Shown: one piece after another, positions 8,131-17,788 of the stretch | Numbering within the stretch: position 1 is the first letter of the stretch | How the letters are laid out: each line of letters begins with the position of its first letter | Source of the DNA: JBBSJZ01 sp041751935 | GTDB taxonomy: Bacteria > Planctomycetota > Planctomycetia > Pirellulales > Pirellulaceae | NCBI GenBank assembly: GCA_041751935.1 | Contig: JBGSIA010000027.1 | Coordinates: 10,323-74,322 of the forward strand | Reading direction: 5' to 3' | DNA: 64,000 nt | Notes under the pieces: model-generated | Told to the model about the DNA's origin: nothing | Seen by the model: the letters and a program-made list of their open reading frames with translations, nothing else | Databases searched by the model: none | Position numbers and translations under genes: made by a program

Positions 8131-9369
8131 CTAACGAACCGCGACTGATGTCGAATCAAAGTCAAACCGAAGCTCCGCACGATCACCGGCATGAACGTCA
8201 ACGGTGCGCTGTTTAGTCACAGTGCGACCATCAACCACGGCAGTCACCAATACGGTGTAGTTCTTCCAGCTTTCGCCAGCCTTCAATTGCTTCGTACGGA
8301 AAGTTCGCACTGCACCTTGACCACGAGTTGGGTTGCCAGCCAATGTTACTTCCGCGTTGGCCGGAACGTGCAACTCGACAACCGTTTCCAAAGCGGGCAC
8401 GGCATTGGACACTTGATCCGTCGCCTCAGCACTATCCGCATTGTCATTGGCAGGTTGGGCAACCGATGGTTCGAAGACCAATCGTTCGGTATCGCCTGGA
8501 CGCAGTTTTACTTCCTTCCTATCGGTCACTTCCTTTCCGTCGATCTTATACTTCACCTTGACGATGTAAGTATAAATGTAGCCGGTCTTCAAGCCACGCG
8601 ACATGAATTGACGAACCGAACCTTCGCTGGATGTCGGATGATCATTGACAGTGACTTCGGCTTCATCATTGGGTACCGCTACCGTCAACAGAGCGGCATC
8701 GTCATCCAATGTCGGCTTATCGACGGCATAGGTCGCCTCACTGCCGATCGAAGCACCGTGCATGATTCCGTCGCTGATGATTTCATCCGACATGATCGAA
8801 CCGCTGTCCATCGGATAGGATTCGTAGGAGGGATACGATTCATAGGACGAGTCGATCATTGGCGACTCATAGACCGGCGATGAGTAAGACCCCATCGAGT
8901 AACTGGCCACACTGCCGCCACCGGAATGTCCCGCATAGCCACCAGTACTACCGCCAGCGTAGCTGGTATAGCCGCCGCTGCTGCCGCCGCCGTAAGAACC
9001 ACCGCTGCTGCCGCCGGAGTAGCTAACATAGCCGCCGCTGCTTCCACCACTGCTCGCTTTGCGTGCATGTATCTTGGCGAACAGACGCTTGAGTGGACCC
9101 ATCGAAGCCCCGCCGCTGCTACCACCGTAAGACGCGGAGTAACCACCGCTACCTCCGGACGATGCGGCTGCCTTGCGGGCATGCAAACGACTTAGTAGTC
9201 CACCACCACCAGAGGAGCCGCCACCGTAACCACCAGAGGAACCGTAGCCTCCGCTCGATCCGTAATAACCCATCGATCCACCTGACGAGCCACCAGCCTG
9301 GGCAACATCGCCGGCGCCCATGACAACGACCATTGCCGTCAAGCAGGTCCAACGTTTCATATACTTCAT
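8131..9369 (-). CDS. Secreted Gly/Ser-repeat protein with two TIGR03000 domains
   Basis: 412 residues. Signal peptide at 1-25 (LTAMVVVMGAGDVAQA). Residues ~26-170 are low complexity, built on SSGGY/GSSGG units, with two similar interspersed stretches LSRLHARKAAASSGG and KRLFAKIHARKASSGG. Residues ~170-215 are rich in Tyr/Ser/Pro (SYESYPSYESYP). Two TIGR03000 domains follow at about 222-300 and 335-405, each opening with VxVPxxAEVTxxxxPT and containing a YIYTYIVKVKY-like or SWKNYTVLVTA strand and a PGDTERL/AGDRAEL segment. TIGR03000 is a domain essentially confined to Planctomycetes and has no assigned function; a beta-sandwich role at the cell surface is my inference. The gene is monocistronic with a strong terminator. 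Confidence 0.88.
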   Translation of the reverse strand: MKYMKRWTCLTAMVVVMGAGDVAQAGGSSGGSMGYYGSSGGYGSSGGYGGGSSGGGGLLSRLHARKAAASSGGSGGYSASYGGSSGGASMGPLKRLFAKIHARKASSGGSSGGYVSYSGGSSGGSYGGGSSGGYTSYAGGSTGGYAGHSGGGSVASYSMGSYSSPVYESPMIDSSYESYPSYESYPMDSGSIMSDEIISDGIMHGASIGSEATYAVDKPTLDDDAALLTVAVPNDEAEVTVNDHPTSSEGSVRQFMSRGLKTGYIYTYIVKVKYKIDGKEVTDRKEVKLRPGDTERLVFEPSVAQPANDNADSAEATDQVSNAVPALETVVELHVPANAEVTLAGNPTRGQGAVRTFRTKQLKAGESWKNYTVLVTAVVDGRTVTKQRTVDVHAGDRAELRFDFDSTSVAVR

Positions 9370-9602
9370 AGCTGTAACAATCCCTTTTTATCAGTTCTGC
9401 AGGGAAAATGTGTCTGACCATCGTTCAATTGTGTCGATGGCATAGGTGGTAGGATAACGACCCAGCTATATCGATCAAGCAGGCAAGGGAAATTTTGCAG
9501 CCAAGGAAAGATGCGCAGGCAAGGCTGGCTGTATGGCTTACGATGGCGGTCGAAACTCGAGTCGCTGCTGTGCTTCGCTCCCGCAATTGGAGCCCCAGCG
9601 TG

Positions 9603-10859
9603 CTAGTCAACCGATTCGACGGCGATTTCGTCAAAGTCGGCTCGCCCGGTGGCCCCGAAGAGACCAACTCGAAGAATGGCCTCGCGAGTCTCATTAGGGA
9701 TGCGTATCAATCGGCTGGAGCTACGCCAAGTTCGCGAATCACGAAATGGCCCGATCCAGAAAGTCCCCAAATCCCGCCGTTGCTCATCGTAAAGACTAAT
9801 GGCGACCAGCGGCATGGATTCTGGATCCGGGCCCTTGCGCACGTTTTCCACGCGTGCCACGCCGCGTAGCCGCAACATCGTCACGCTACGTCCGTCGATG
9901 GCGATACCTTGCAGCAGGTGTGAATTGAGGCCCGGAGTGGAGTTCTCAAACCGTACAAATGTTGACCCGCCAAACGCAGCCCCATCACCCGTAACGCCTC
10001 GAATCTGGCGCACTTGGCGGCCATAGTACCAGCCGGGCACTGAATCGATGATTTTTTCAGTCTCGGCGTCCGCCAGTGTCTCGAAATCGCCGTTCACGAC
10101 TCGCGGATTGGCCGCGTCGGGTTGTGACTTACGACGCTCTTCAGCGGTGCCGGTCATCGGCACAAACAGTGTTGGACGCAATGCCTCACGCACTAACTCG
10201 CCATCCTTCTTGGTAAGCCGATACAGAGTTTGTTGATAGCGTTCGCCCACCGGAATGACGATCATGCCACCATCGGCGAGCTGATCCACAAGCGGTTGCG
10301 GCACGCTTTCGGGGCTGCATGTGACAATGATTTTGTCAAACGGTGCTGCATCGGGCCAACCCAAAAACCCATCGCCTACGCGAGTGGATACGTTTTGGTA
10401 ATCCAGTCGCTTGAGCGTTTCTGCGGCTTGTTCACCTAACTCGGGGACGATCTCGATCGAATACACATGTTCGACCAGCGGGCTCAGTACAGCCGCTTGA
10501 TATCCACTTCCGGTACCAATCTCTAAGACTTTATCTGTGGGTTTGGTTTCGAGAGCCTCTGTCATTGAGGCAACAATGAACGGGCTGCTTATGGTTTGCG
10601 ATTCACCAATTGGCAACGCCATATCAAAGTAGGCACGATCGCGCTGACTTGCTGGTACGAACTCGTGACGGGGAGTATTGCGGATCGCATCGAGAACACG
10701 TTTATCTTTAACACCCGCCGACTCCACACGTTCACGCACCAGCCGTTCACGAGCTTCCGCGTAACGGTCAGCAGCAAACGACGCAGCAGCAGCTCCGAAC
10801 AGTGTCACCAGAATACCTTGGGCTATAAAAAATGGGATTCGCTGCATGGATCGCCTCAC
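9603..10859 (-). CDS. pcm: Exported protein-L-isoaspartate O-methyltransferase with C-terminal extension
   Basis: 418 residues, twice the usual ~210. A signal peptide-like start (IPFFIAQGILVTLFGAAAASFA) precedes the complete PIMT domain at ~30-240: VLEIGTGSGYQAAVL (SAM motif I), the substrate motif SQTISSPFIVA, and GGMIVIPVGE. Residues ~255-418 form a second domain (NGDFE, VPGWYYG, FVRFENSTPGLNSHLLQGI, ADFDEIAVE) resembling carbohydrate-binding jelly-roll modules. PIMT repairs isoaspartyl sites using SAM, normally in the cytoplasm, so export is puzzling. GTG 10859 overlaps the ppx stop (GTGA); ATG 10847 is an alternative start that still keeps the signal. Confidence 0.9.
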   Translation of the reverse strand: MRRSMQRIPFFIAQGILVTLFGAAAASFAADRYAEARERLVRERVESAGVKDKRVLDAIRNTPRHEFVPASQRDRAYFDMALPIGESQTISSPFIVASMTEALETKPTDKVLEIGTGSGYQAAVLSPLVEHVYSIEIVPELGEQAAETLKRLDYQNVSTRVGDGFLGWPDAAPFDKIIVTCSPESVPQPLVDQLADGGMIVIPVGERYQQTLYRLTKKDGELVREALRPTLFVPMTGTAEERRKSQPDAANPRVVNGDFETLADAETEKIIDSVPGWYYGRQVRQIRGVTGDGAAFGGSTFVRFENSTPGLNSHLLQGIAIDGRSVTMLRLRGVARVENVRKGPDPESMPLVAISLYDEQRRDLGTFWIGPFRDSRTWRSSSRLIRIPNETREAILRVGLFGATGRADFDEIAVESVD

Positions 10860-12442
10860 GATAAGACTCCGCCACGTAATAGAACTGGCACACCAAACAC
10901 ATCCTGAAACAACAACGCATTTTGTCTCATCGCCAGTTGTTCCAAAGAAACATCGTCAACACCTGGAACAAGGATTTCCAGCCGCTTGTTTTCCCGTCGA
11001 CATTGAATCTCGCGAATCCTGCCACTTCGTGTATCGTCCAGCGCGATTGCCAGTCGCAGAATCGCGGCGAGTTTGGAGACCGCGACTCGGCCGTCTCGAT
11101 CAAGTGTCCCATATGCTTCATGCGCGGGTTGGGGGAACGCGCGACGATGATAACGCGCGACCAAACCTACTAATAACAACTCACTACGCGACAATCCGAA
11201 TAGTTCGCTGTTACGAATCAAATACAACGCGTGTTTGTGATTGCTGCGCACGTTGATGTACAGACCTATTTCGTGCAGCAGCGCGGCGACGTAAAGCAAT
11301 ACCTCATAGCGGCTGTCGAGTTGATGCTCTGGCGTCAACTCGTCGAACAATTTGCGAGTGAGCTCAGCAACGTTTCTCGCGTGTGACTCGTCGAAGTCAA
11401 ACTTGCGTCCCAAGGAGACCGCCGAACGCACAATTTGGTTGCGAAACTCCGCCGTCCAGCTACCGCCAACGGCCATATCGTGAAGTAATCCATCTCGCAA
11501 ATTCGTATCACACACGTATACGTGAGGTAACGAAAAGTGCTGAGCCAACAACGTGTACGACAATAGCGCTGGTCCGAGGGTCTTCGCTTCGATGAAACTC
11601 GCGCCAAACTGCTTGACGATCCCATCTTCATCGCACTGCAAAATTTCTTCTGTCAACTCTGCAAGCGCATCGGTGGGCAATTCCGCCAGCGACACACCAT
11701 TCCAATCTTCGAGAATACGGTGCGCAGCAAATCGCATATCACCACCAATCGCGATCAAGTGAATCGTCATGTCGGCTCGGATCTGTTCAGTGATCCGCAC
11801 CAACGTTCGGCGAATATGACTTTCCAATAACGCGCGTCGCCTCAGCGGACTGCCACGCACCGGTTCTACCGTTTGAGCTAACCTCAGTGATCCCAGCCGA
11901 TACGATTCACTGTGCAGCACATTGCCGTTGCGCACAACCAACAATTCGGTGCTGCCACCACCGACTTCGACAACCACGGTCTTGCCGCCACCCAATTCCG
12001 GGTGCGCCTGCAGATGTGGCGTGATTCCCATATACGTAATGCGGTTGACCTGTGCTTCGTCAATGGTTTCGACGTCGAAACCAGTCGCTACATAAACGCG
12101 GTCAATGAACGCCAAGCGGTTGATTGCTTCGCGCACAGCACTGGTCGCTACCACGCGCACATCAGCCGGGGCGGTGATTCCATACTCACGCAGAACGCGG
12201 CGATATCGTCTGAGCACCGACGCCGCTTTTTCTATGCTTTTTCGCGACAATCTCCGCGAATCAAACGCTTCCCGCCCCAAATCCACCGCTTGGACCAACG
12301 CATCCAAAGTGCGAATGGTCCCGTCAACGTGAATCTCAGCGATTTCCATCCGAATACTGGTAGCGCCAATATCGATAACCGCCACAAACCGCGGCGGCGA
12401 AGCTTCTGTTCGGGGAACAGGCGAGGTTGTCGGTGTTAGCAT
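10856..12442 (-). CDS. ppx: Ppx/GppA phosphatase family protein
   Basis: 528 residues. The N-terminal ASKHA-fold phosphatase domain (~20-320) has AVIDIGATSIRMEIAEI, ATSAVREA, VVEVGGGSTELLV and AIGGDMRFAA. The C-terminal part (~335-500) is an HD-type helical domain with AALLHEIGLYINVRSNHKHALYLI. This layout is that of exopolyphosphatase/guanosine pentaphosphatase. Which of polyphosphate or pppGpp is the substrate cannot be told from the sequence. It overlaps the exported PIMT gene by 4 bp, so they are co-translated. Confidence 0.92.
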   Translation of the reverse strand: MLTPTTSPVPRTEASPPRFVAVIDIGATSIRMEIAEIHVDGTIRTLDALVQAVDLGREAFDSRRLSRKSIEKAASVLRRYRRVLREYGITAPADVRVVATSAVREAINRLAFIDRVYVATGFDVETIDEAQVNRITYMGITPHLQAHPELGGGKTVVVEVGGGSTELLVVRNGNVLHSESYRLGSLRLAQTVEPVRGSPLRRRALLESHIRRTLVRITEQIRADMTIHLIAIGGDMRFAAHRILEDWNGVSLAELPTDALAELTEEILQCDEDGIVKQFGASFIEAKTLGPALLSYTLLAQHFSLPHVYVCDTNLRDGLLHDMAVGGSWTAEFRNQIVRSAVSLGRKFDFDESHARNVAELTRKLFDELTPEHQLDSRYEVLLYVAALLHEIGLYINVRSNHKHALYLIRNSELFGLSRSELLLVGLVARYHRRAFPQPAHEAYGTLDRDGRVAVSKLAAILRLAIALDDTRSGRIREIQCRRENKRLEILVPGVDDVSLEQLAMRQNALLFQDVFGVPVLLRGGVLS

Positions 12443-12562
12443 AGAGAATCGGCGACAATAAACGCACGTTGATTACGCATTGCTTCTTCCAGCGATGCTG
12501 CAGCGACGTCACAAAGGGTGCTGCGATTCCATCATAGCGTGCTGTGACGAATTTAGCGAAGT

Positions 12563-14653
12563 CTACTTCGCTCCCGGTCGGTCGGGACGATAGCCAGTAC
12601 TCTTTCGCTCTCGACGCTGCTTCTTTCCGCCCTTCTTTTGTTCGCCGACATTGGCATTTCCCGCTTCCTCGGGCGCCGCAATCGTGTGGACGTAATCGCC
12701 ACGAAATCGTTTGTTCGCGTCCTCTCGCCGCTGAGCGATTGCCTCACGTGGCGGTTTGGAGGGTATCAATCCGTCGCAACCATCGCTGATCAAATCCGTA
12801 CGTCCGACACTCTTCAGCGCCTCACGCACCTCGAAGTAATTCTCCGGCTTAAAGAACTGCATCAAGGCTCGTTGCATTTTGCGTTCTTTCATCGCTTTGG
12901 CAATATACACAGGCTTGAACGTGAACGGGTCCAATCCCGTGTAGTACATCGTCGTGGCGATATCCAGTGGCGCGGGAATAAAATCTTGCACCGCGTCGGG
13001 CTTGTATCCGTTGCGTTTGAGAAACAACGCTAACTCGATCATCGCTTCCACATCGCTTCCTGGGTGCGAGGCAATGAAATACGGCACGATGAACTGCTTC
13101 TTGCCAACCCGCTTGGATTCGCTATTAAAGACTTCCGTAAAATGCTCAAAGTCGTCGTTCTTCGGCTTTCGCATCTTGTGCAGCACGCCAGCGTCCACAT
13201 GCTCCGGTGCAACCTTCAGTTTTCCTCCAACGTGATGGGCTGTCAGCTCCCTGAGGTATTCCGGCGAAGTACGAGCCAAATCCATTCGGATGCCGCTGGC
13301 AACGAGAACCTTCTTGACCCCAGGGATACTGCGAGCTTCACGCATCAATTCGATCACCGGCTTGTGGTCAACGCCAAGCAGCCTACAAATTTTTGGATGC
13401 ACGCAAGATTGACGCCGACAGACGGCTTCCACCTCCGGTCGAGTGCAATTCATTTGGTACATGTTCGCGGTCGGACCGCCGATGTCGCTCACCACGCCCT
13501 TGAACGCAGCATCACCGGTCATCTTGGTGATTTCGCTGAGCACCGATTCTTTGCTCCGCGATTGGATGATTCGACCCTGGTGTGCCGTGATGGAACAAAA
13601 GGTGCAACCGCCGAAACAGCCACGCATGATGGTGACCGAATTTTTGATCATCTCATACGCTGGAATCGCTTCCTTGTAACTTGGATGCGGACGTCGTGTG
13701 TACGGTAACCCGTAAATCTGGTCCATCGCCGCTTCAGAAATCGGCGGTTGCGGAACGTTGCATACAACGGCTTGAGTGCCATGCCGTTGCACCAACCGCC
13801 GAGCATTGTGTGGATTCGTTTCGTTGTGAATGATTCGAGTCGCTTCGGCAAATGCAACTTTGTCCGCTACGACTTGCTCGTAGCTGGGAAGTTCGATCGC
13901 ATCTTCGGGAATGGTTTCCGAAGCACCCAGGGCAAAGGCAATGCCGCGCATGTCCCGCAGATCTTTCACCGACTCGCCTGCTTCCAGACGTCGCGCGATT
14001 TCGACGATCGCGTTCTCGCCCATACCGAACGCCACCAGATCGGCTTTGCTGTCCAGGAGAATCGATCGCTTGACTTTATCGCTCCAATAGTCGTAGTGCG
14101 CCAGTCGCCTCAACGAGGCTTCGACACCTCCGGCGATCACTGGAACTCCCTTGAAGGCTTCTCGCGACCGTTGACAGTAGGCGAGCGTCGCGCGATCTGG
14201 ACGCAAGCCAATCCGCCCGCCTGGCGAGTACGCGTCGTCGTTACGTACCTTCTTATTGGCCGTGTAATGGTTGATCATCGAGTCCATGTTTCCGGCACTG
14301 ATTCCGAAGAATAACCGGGGTCGCCCAAACTGCGTCCAGGGTTCACAGGATCGCCAATCCGGTTGGCTGATGATGCCGACACGATATCCCGCCGCCTCAA
14401 GCGTCCGACCTAAAATCGCCATCGCGAAACTGGGGTGATCGATGTACGCATCCCCGGTAACAAATACGACATCTAGCTCGTCCCAGCCACGCTTGCGGGC
14501 TTCCTGCATACTCATCGGCAATGATTGTACAGCCAGCGGCCCTGTGGGCGTGCGGCCTCCAGCGGTCAAATTGGACAAGTAGTCTCGTGACATTCCCGGA
14601 GCGAGCTTTTCGGCGGCATCGAGAGTGGGTTGGTTAATGACCGGTAGTTGCAT
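12563..14653 (-). CDS. ygiQ: YgiQ family radical SAM protein (UPF0313)
   Basis: About 696 residues from ATG 14653. The frame is open to 14899, but the extra residues do not resemble the family and would overlap the EamA gene by 145 bp; ATG 14707 is a second choice. The family N-terminus follows (VVFVTGDAYIDHPSFAMAILGR), then GGVEASLRRLAHYDYWSDKVKRS. The radical SAM cluster motif is CFGGCTFC in RGCFGGCTFCSITAHQGR. The end is basic (KKGGKKQRRERKSTGYRPDR). YgiQ proteins are conserved radical SAM enzymes of unknown reaction. Confidence 0.92.
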   Translation of the reverse strand: MQLPVINQPTLDAAEKLAPGMSRDYLSNLTAGGRTPTGPLAVQSLPMSMQEARKRGWDELDVVFVTGDAYIDHPSFAMAILGRTLEAAGYRVGIISQPDWRSCEPWTQFGRPRLFFGISAGNMDSMINHYTANKKVRNDDAYSPGGRIGLRPDRATLAYCQRSREAFKGVPVIAGGVEASLRRLAHYDYWSDKVKRSILLDSKADLVAFGMGENAIVEIARRLEAGESVKDLRDMRGIAFALGASETIPEDAIELPSYEQVVADKVAFAEATRIIHNETNPHNARRLVQRHGTQAVVCNVPQPPISEAAMDQIYGLPYTRRPHPSYKEAIPAYEMIKNSVTIMRGCFGGCTFCSITAHQGRIIQSRSKESVLSEITKMTGDAAFKGVVSDIGGPTANMYQMNCTRPEVEAVCRRQSCVHPKICRLLGVDHKPVIELMREARSIPGVKKVLVASGIRMDLARTSPEYLRELTAHHVGGKLKVAPEHVDAGVLHKMRKPKNDDFEHFTEVFNSESKRVGKKQFIVPYFIASHPGSDVEAMIELALFLKRNGYKPDAVQDFIPAPLDIATTMYYTGLDPFTFKPVYIAKAMKERKMQRALMQFFKPENYFEVREALKSVGRTDLISDGCDGLIPSKPPREAIAQRREDANKRFRGDYVHTIAAPEEAGNANVGEQKKGGKKQRRERKSTGYRPDRPGAK

Positions 14654-14754
14654 CAAACAATGCGGGATTGCAGGGAAAATCGGCTGGCGAAATAGCTTCA
14701 CTCGCATTGTAGAGCCAAAACTTAGCCCGGATAGCGACAATCCGTACTCTGCTC

Positions 14755-15687
14755 TCAAAGCGTTCTGCCCGCACGGCGGAGTTGTCGCCAGGCCCAGAAT
14801 CGTTCGACGAATCCGAGACAGATCACCACGGCTCCGACGATTACCCACCAGGGTGGCGGTCGGTAACTTGCGAGATGTCTCCATAACAAAGCCGTCCAAA
14901 TTGGTACGGCGATGGGTTCAACCAGCGTTAGTAGGGAAGCCTCAGCAGCCTCGATCCGTTTGACCGCTCGCGCAAACAGGATGTACGGAATTGCTAGCTG
15001 GACCACTCCCAGAACGATCAGTGCTAGCCACTGTCCACCATGAGGTATAGGCAGTCGGGTGAAGACCAATGGTGCTAGAAAAATCACCGTCCCCAAGTGA
15101 TTGACAAATCCAAGCCAGGCTGGGTCCATCGATCGCAAGTGGCGAAGTGAGAGCATCACGCCGGCGTACATCACGCCGGAGAACAACGCTAATCCAGCAG
15201 CCCGTGCCTGCAGCGGTTCGTTGCCGTAACTGGATTGCATCGCGACGATGAAAATGACGGCACCCATCGATGCGATCATCATCGGCCAGTCGGCGCGTTT
15301 AGGTCGCTCGGCGAGTCCCAGATAGCCGGCCAAACCGACCCAGGTCGGGCCGATGTACTGTAGCCAGATCGTTGTTGCTTCGGAGCCCATGACCATGGAC
15401 ATGAGGAACGACCCCGTCATTCCGGCAAAGCAACCTGTCATCGGAACCAACGACCAACTGAACTCTACCCGACGAATGAATGGGGCGACGGTGATCGCCG
15501 CAAAGATCGCTCGCCAAAATGCCAACCCCAACCCTCGGGTCTCGACGGGCCAATCATCGAACCAAGGAGCTTTGGCAAACGCACCGCTTGTGCTCCACAG
15601 TAGCGCCGAGGCGATCACCAGACCGCGGCCCGATGTAAGAAATGCCACTACACCAGTCGCCGGTTGGGGTGTCGATAGGTCGGACAT
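14755..15687 (-). CDS. EamA/DMT family transporter
   Basis: 310 residues with ten predicted membrane helices in two EamA repeats (first ~20-150, second ~165-300). The start WSTSGAFAKAPWF and the second-repeat motif AAEASLLTLVEPIAVPIWTALLWRH are typical of the drug/metabolite transporter superfamily, where members export amino acids, nucleosides or other small metabolites. The substrate is unknown. It precedes ygiQ on the same strand (about 100 bp gap with the start I chose) and is divergent from the AIM24 gene. Confidence 0.88.
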   Translation of the reverse strand: MSDLSTPQPATGVVAFLTSGRGLVIASALLWSTSGAFAKAPWFDDWPVETRGLGLAFWRAIFAAITVAPFIRRVEFSWSLVPMTGCFAGMTGSFLMSMVMGSEATTIWLQYIGPTWVGLAGYLGLAERPKRADWPMMIASMGAVIFIVAMQSSYGNEPLQARAAGLALFSGVMYAGVMLSLRHLRSMDPAWLGFVNHLGTVIFLAPLVFTRLPIPHGGQWLALIVLGVVQLAIPYILFARAVKRIEAAEASLLTLVEPIAVPIWTALLWRHLASYRPPPWWVIVGAVVICLGFVERFWAWRQLRRAGRTL

Positions 15688-15845
15688 AATCTCGCTTGGA
15701 ACGCACGCCGCAATAGAACGAATCGGCTCATCATCGTCGGTCCGACCAGGTTGCGAAAGCGGCCTTCACTAACCCACTTCTATTTCGAAATACGATAAAC
15801 TCATCCAACTAAAAGAGCCTATTCCGCTGTCCTCCAGGATGATCG

Positions 15846-16547
15846 ATGTCTGACAATCGCTATTCATTACAAGCGTTTTTGGAAAAAACCAAAGACCGTG
15901 AGTTGAACCAGGGGCTATTCGAGTTGGAGTCCGAGCGGATGCTCGACATCAACCTGAATGGCGAGGTTTGGATCAAGATGGGCGCGATGATCGCCTACAC
16001 CGGGAACGTCAAGTTTGAGCGTGAGGGAATTCTATCCCGAGGCGTAGCCAACTTGCTGAAAAAGGCTGTTTCCGGAGAAGGAACGGCACTCACGAAAGTA
16101 AGTGGCCAGGGTTCTGTGTTTTGTGCGGACGCTGGCAAGAAAATCACGATTCTTCAATTGGAGAATGACGCGATTTGTGTCAATGGCAACGATTTGCTCG
16201 CTTTTGAAATGTCCCTGAGATACAACATCAAGATGATGAAGCGGATGACCGCTGTACTCGCCGGGGGGCTGTTTAATATTCGGCTCGAAGGCACCGGCAT
16301 GGTCGCCGTAACCAGCCACTACGACCCCCTGACGCTTCCCGTGACACCGTCCCAACCGGTCATCACGGACCCGAATGCGACCGTTTTGTGGTCGGGAAAC
16401 ATTGAACCCGAACTTAAAACCGACCTGCAATTCAAAACGTTCCTCGGACGTGGTTCAGGCGAATCGCTGCAATTGCGATTCACAGGAAACGGGTTCGTGG
16501 TCGTCCAGCCCTATGAAGAAATTAACTTCCAGCGTGCACCGACATAA
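15846..16547 (+). CDS. AIM24 family protein
   Basis: 233 residues, one AIM24/DUF124 beta-roll domain covering nearly all of it: IKMGAMIAYTGNVKFEREG, GQGSVFCADAGKKITIL, LFNIRLEGTGMVAVTSHYDP, and the closing SGESLQLRFTGNGFVVVQPYEE. AIM24 domains are widespread in bacteria; yeast Aim24 is needed for a mitochondrial inner-membrane complex, but the bacterial role is unknown. It heads a plus-strand cluster of FHA protein, sigma factor and kinase. The 48-bp gap to the FHA gene is compatible with one transcript. Confidence 0.9.
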   Translation: MSDNRYSLQAFLEKTKDRELNQGLFELESERMLDINLNGEVWIKMGAMIAYTGNVKFEREGILSRGVANLLKKAVSGEGTALTKVSGQGSVFCADAGKKITILQLENDAICVNGNDLLAFEMSLRYNIKMMKRMTAVLAGGLFNIRLEGTGMVAVTSHYDPLTLPVTPSQPVITDPNATVLWSGNIEPELKTDLQFKTFLGRGSGESLQLRFTGNGFVVVQPYEEINFQRAPT

Positions 16548-16594
16548 AATTCTCTGTAGCCAGCTTATCTCTCTTCTCTTAGACGGTTTGAACG

Positions 16595-17020
16595 ATGTAT
16601 TACAAGCTTATCTTAAAAAATGAAGTGGACGGTATTCGCCGCCGTAGTTGGACGTTCAAGACACCTGTGATTTTAGGACGTGAACCGGGCTCCGATCTTT
16701 GTATTGATCATCACTCGATCAGTCGCCAGCATTGCCAATTTTCTCTCAACGGTGACGAGGCGCTCGTGGTAAAGGATCTAGGGTCGACGAACGGGATCTA
16801 TGTCGACGACAATCGCGTCGATCACCAAATTCTGATGCCCCATCAAGTGTTGCAGGTGGGTGCGCTGCAATTGCAAATTGAGTTTTCGACCGAAGACGAA
16901 GTCACCGCGTCCCAGGATCTTTCTTCACGAGGGAGCGTTGATACGACACGACCGATGCCGGTATATCATCTGGACCCGCCCCCAGACGAACGACCGTGGT
17001 GGCGCCGTCTGCTTGGTTGA
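16595..17020 (+). CDS. FHA-domain protein
   Basis: 141 residues. FHA domain at ~5-95: VILGREPGSDLCIDHHSISRQHCQF and KDLGSTNGIYVDDNRV, with the Gly-Arg, Ser-x-x-His and Asn-Gly residues that bind phosphothreonine in this family. The last ~45 residues are a Pro-rich tail ending in RPWWRRLLG. Small enough to be a pure adaptor reading phosphorylation made by the kinase encoded two genes downstream; that partnership is inferred from position. Confidence 0.92.
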   Translation: MYYKLILKNEVDGIRRRSWTFKTPVILGREPGSDLCIDHHSISRQHCQFSLNGDEALVVKDLGSTNGIYVDDNRVDHQILMPHQVLQVGALQLQIEFSTEDEVTASQDLSSRGSVDTTRPMPVYHLDPPPDERPWWRRLLG

Positions 17021-17050
17021 TAACCGCGAGAAAAGTTGGATCAATCAAAG

Positions 17051-17788
17051 ATGACACTACGAGGACGATTGCCGACAACTCGCTGGAGCTTGGTCGTTCG
17101 CGCTGGCGGTGACCGAACTGATCCGATGGTTCGCCGATCGTTGGAAGAGCTTTGTCAAAGTTATTGGCCGCCGCTCTACGCGTACTTGCGACGCCGTGGG
17201 ACGAGTGCCGCCGACGCTGAGGACGATGTTCAAGGATTCTTTGCGGACTTGCTCAGCCGCGATGACTTGGCGCGAGTTGATGCGAGTCGTGGCCGCTTTC
17301 GCGCATTCGTGTTTACTGCACTGGATCATTACGTGGCTAAACGCGTTCGACACGAAACAGCCCAGCGTCGCGGCGGTCACGTCGAAATTATTTCACTACA
17401 AGTCGCCGATTCTCATCGGATGAGTGCCGAATCGCTTACTCAATGGGAGCTGACTGATAACGGACTGGATGCTGAAGCGTTGTTTGATCGTAATTGGGCG
17501 CGCTGGCTGGTCAGCAAAACGTTCGATGAGTTACGTGCCGAATACACAGCGGAAGGCAAGCAGGAATGGTTTGATGCTTTGAGTTGCTTTTTAAGCGAAT
17601 CCGATGCGGTCGCGGATCGAAGGTGCCTTGCGGAGCAATTGGGATTGTCGGCAACGGCGCTTAAAGTTGCGATCCATCGGTTGCGAGCCAAATTCCGCTC
17701 TCGATTGGTGACCGCCGTCGCCGAAACAGTGGACGATCCAGCAGAGATAGGCCAGGAACGACGCTTGTTGTTCGACGCCCTGAGCTAA
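17051..17788 (+). CDS. ECF-type RNA polymerase sigma factor
   Basis: 245 residues from ATG 17051 (an in-frame TTG at 17036 is less likely). The N-terminus LPTTRWSLVVRAGG is typical of planctomycete/acidobacterial ECF sigma factors that neighbour protein kinases. Region 2 covers ~25-95 (LEELCQSYWPPLYAYLRRRG, DAEDDVQGFFADLL, RGRFRAFVFTALDHYVAKR) and region 4 covers ~175-225 (LAEQLGLSATALKVAIHRLRAKFR). No anti-sigma gene adjoins it. It ends 134 bp before the kinase gene, so control by phosphorylation is plausible from context. Confidence 0.9.
   Translation: MTLRGRLPTTRWSLVVRAGGDRTDPMVRRSLEELCQSYWPPLYAYLRRRGTSAADAEDDVQGFFADLLSRDDLARVDASRGRFRAFVFTALDHYVAKRVRHETAQRRGGHVEIISLQVADSHRMSAESLTQWELTDNGLDAEALFDRNWARWLVSKTFDELRAEYTAEGKQEWFDALSCFLSESDAVADRRCLAEQLGLSATALKVAIHRLRAKFRSRLVTAVAETVDDPAEIGQERRLLFDALS

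Noticed and set aside
8881..9300. Possible CRISPR or tandem array
   Set aside because: The repeat is imperfect, in frame with SSGGY codons of the TIGR03000 gene, and has no spacers.
9370..9602. Short minus-strand frame 9425-9694 in the gap before the TIGR03000 gene
   Set aside because: Most of it overlaps the end of the pcm gene and no protein features are seen.
14654..14899. N-terminal extension of ygiQ
   Set aside because: It would overlap the EamA gene by 145 bp and does not resemble the family start.
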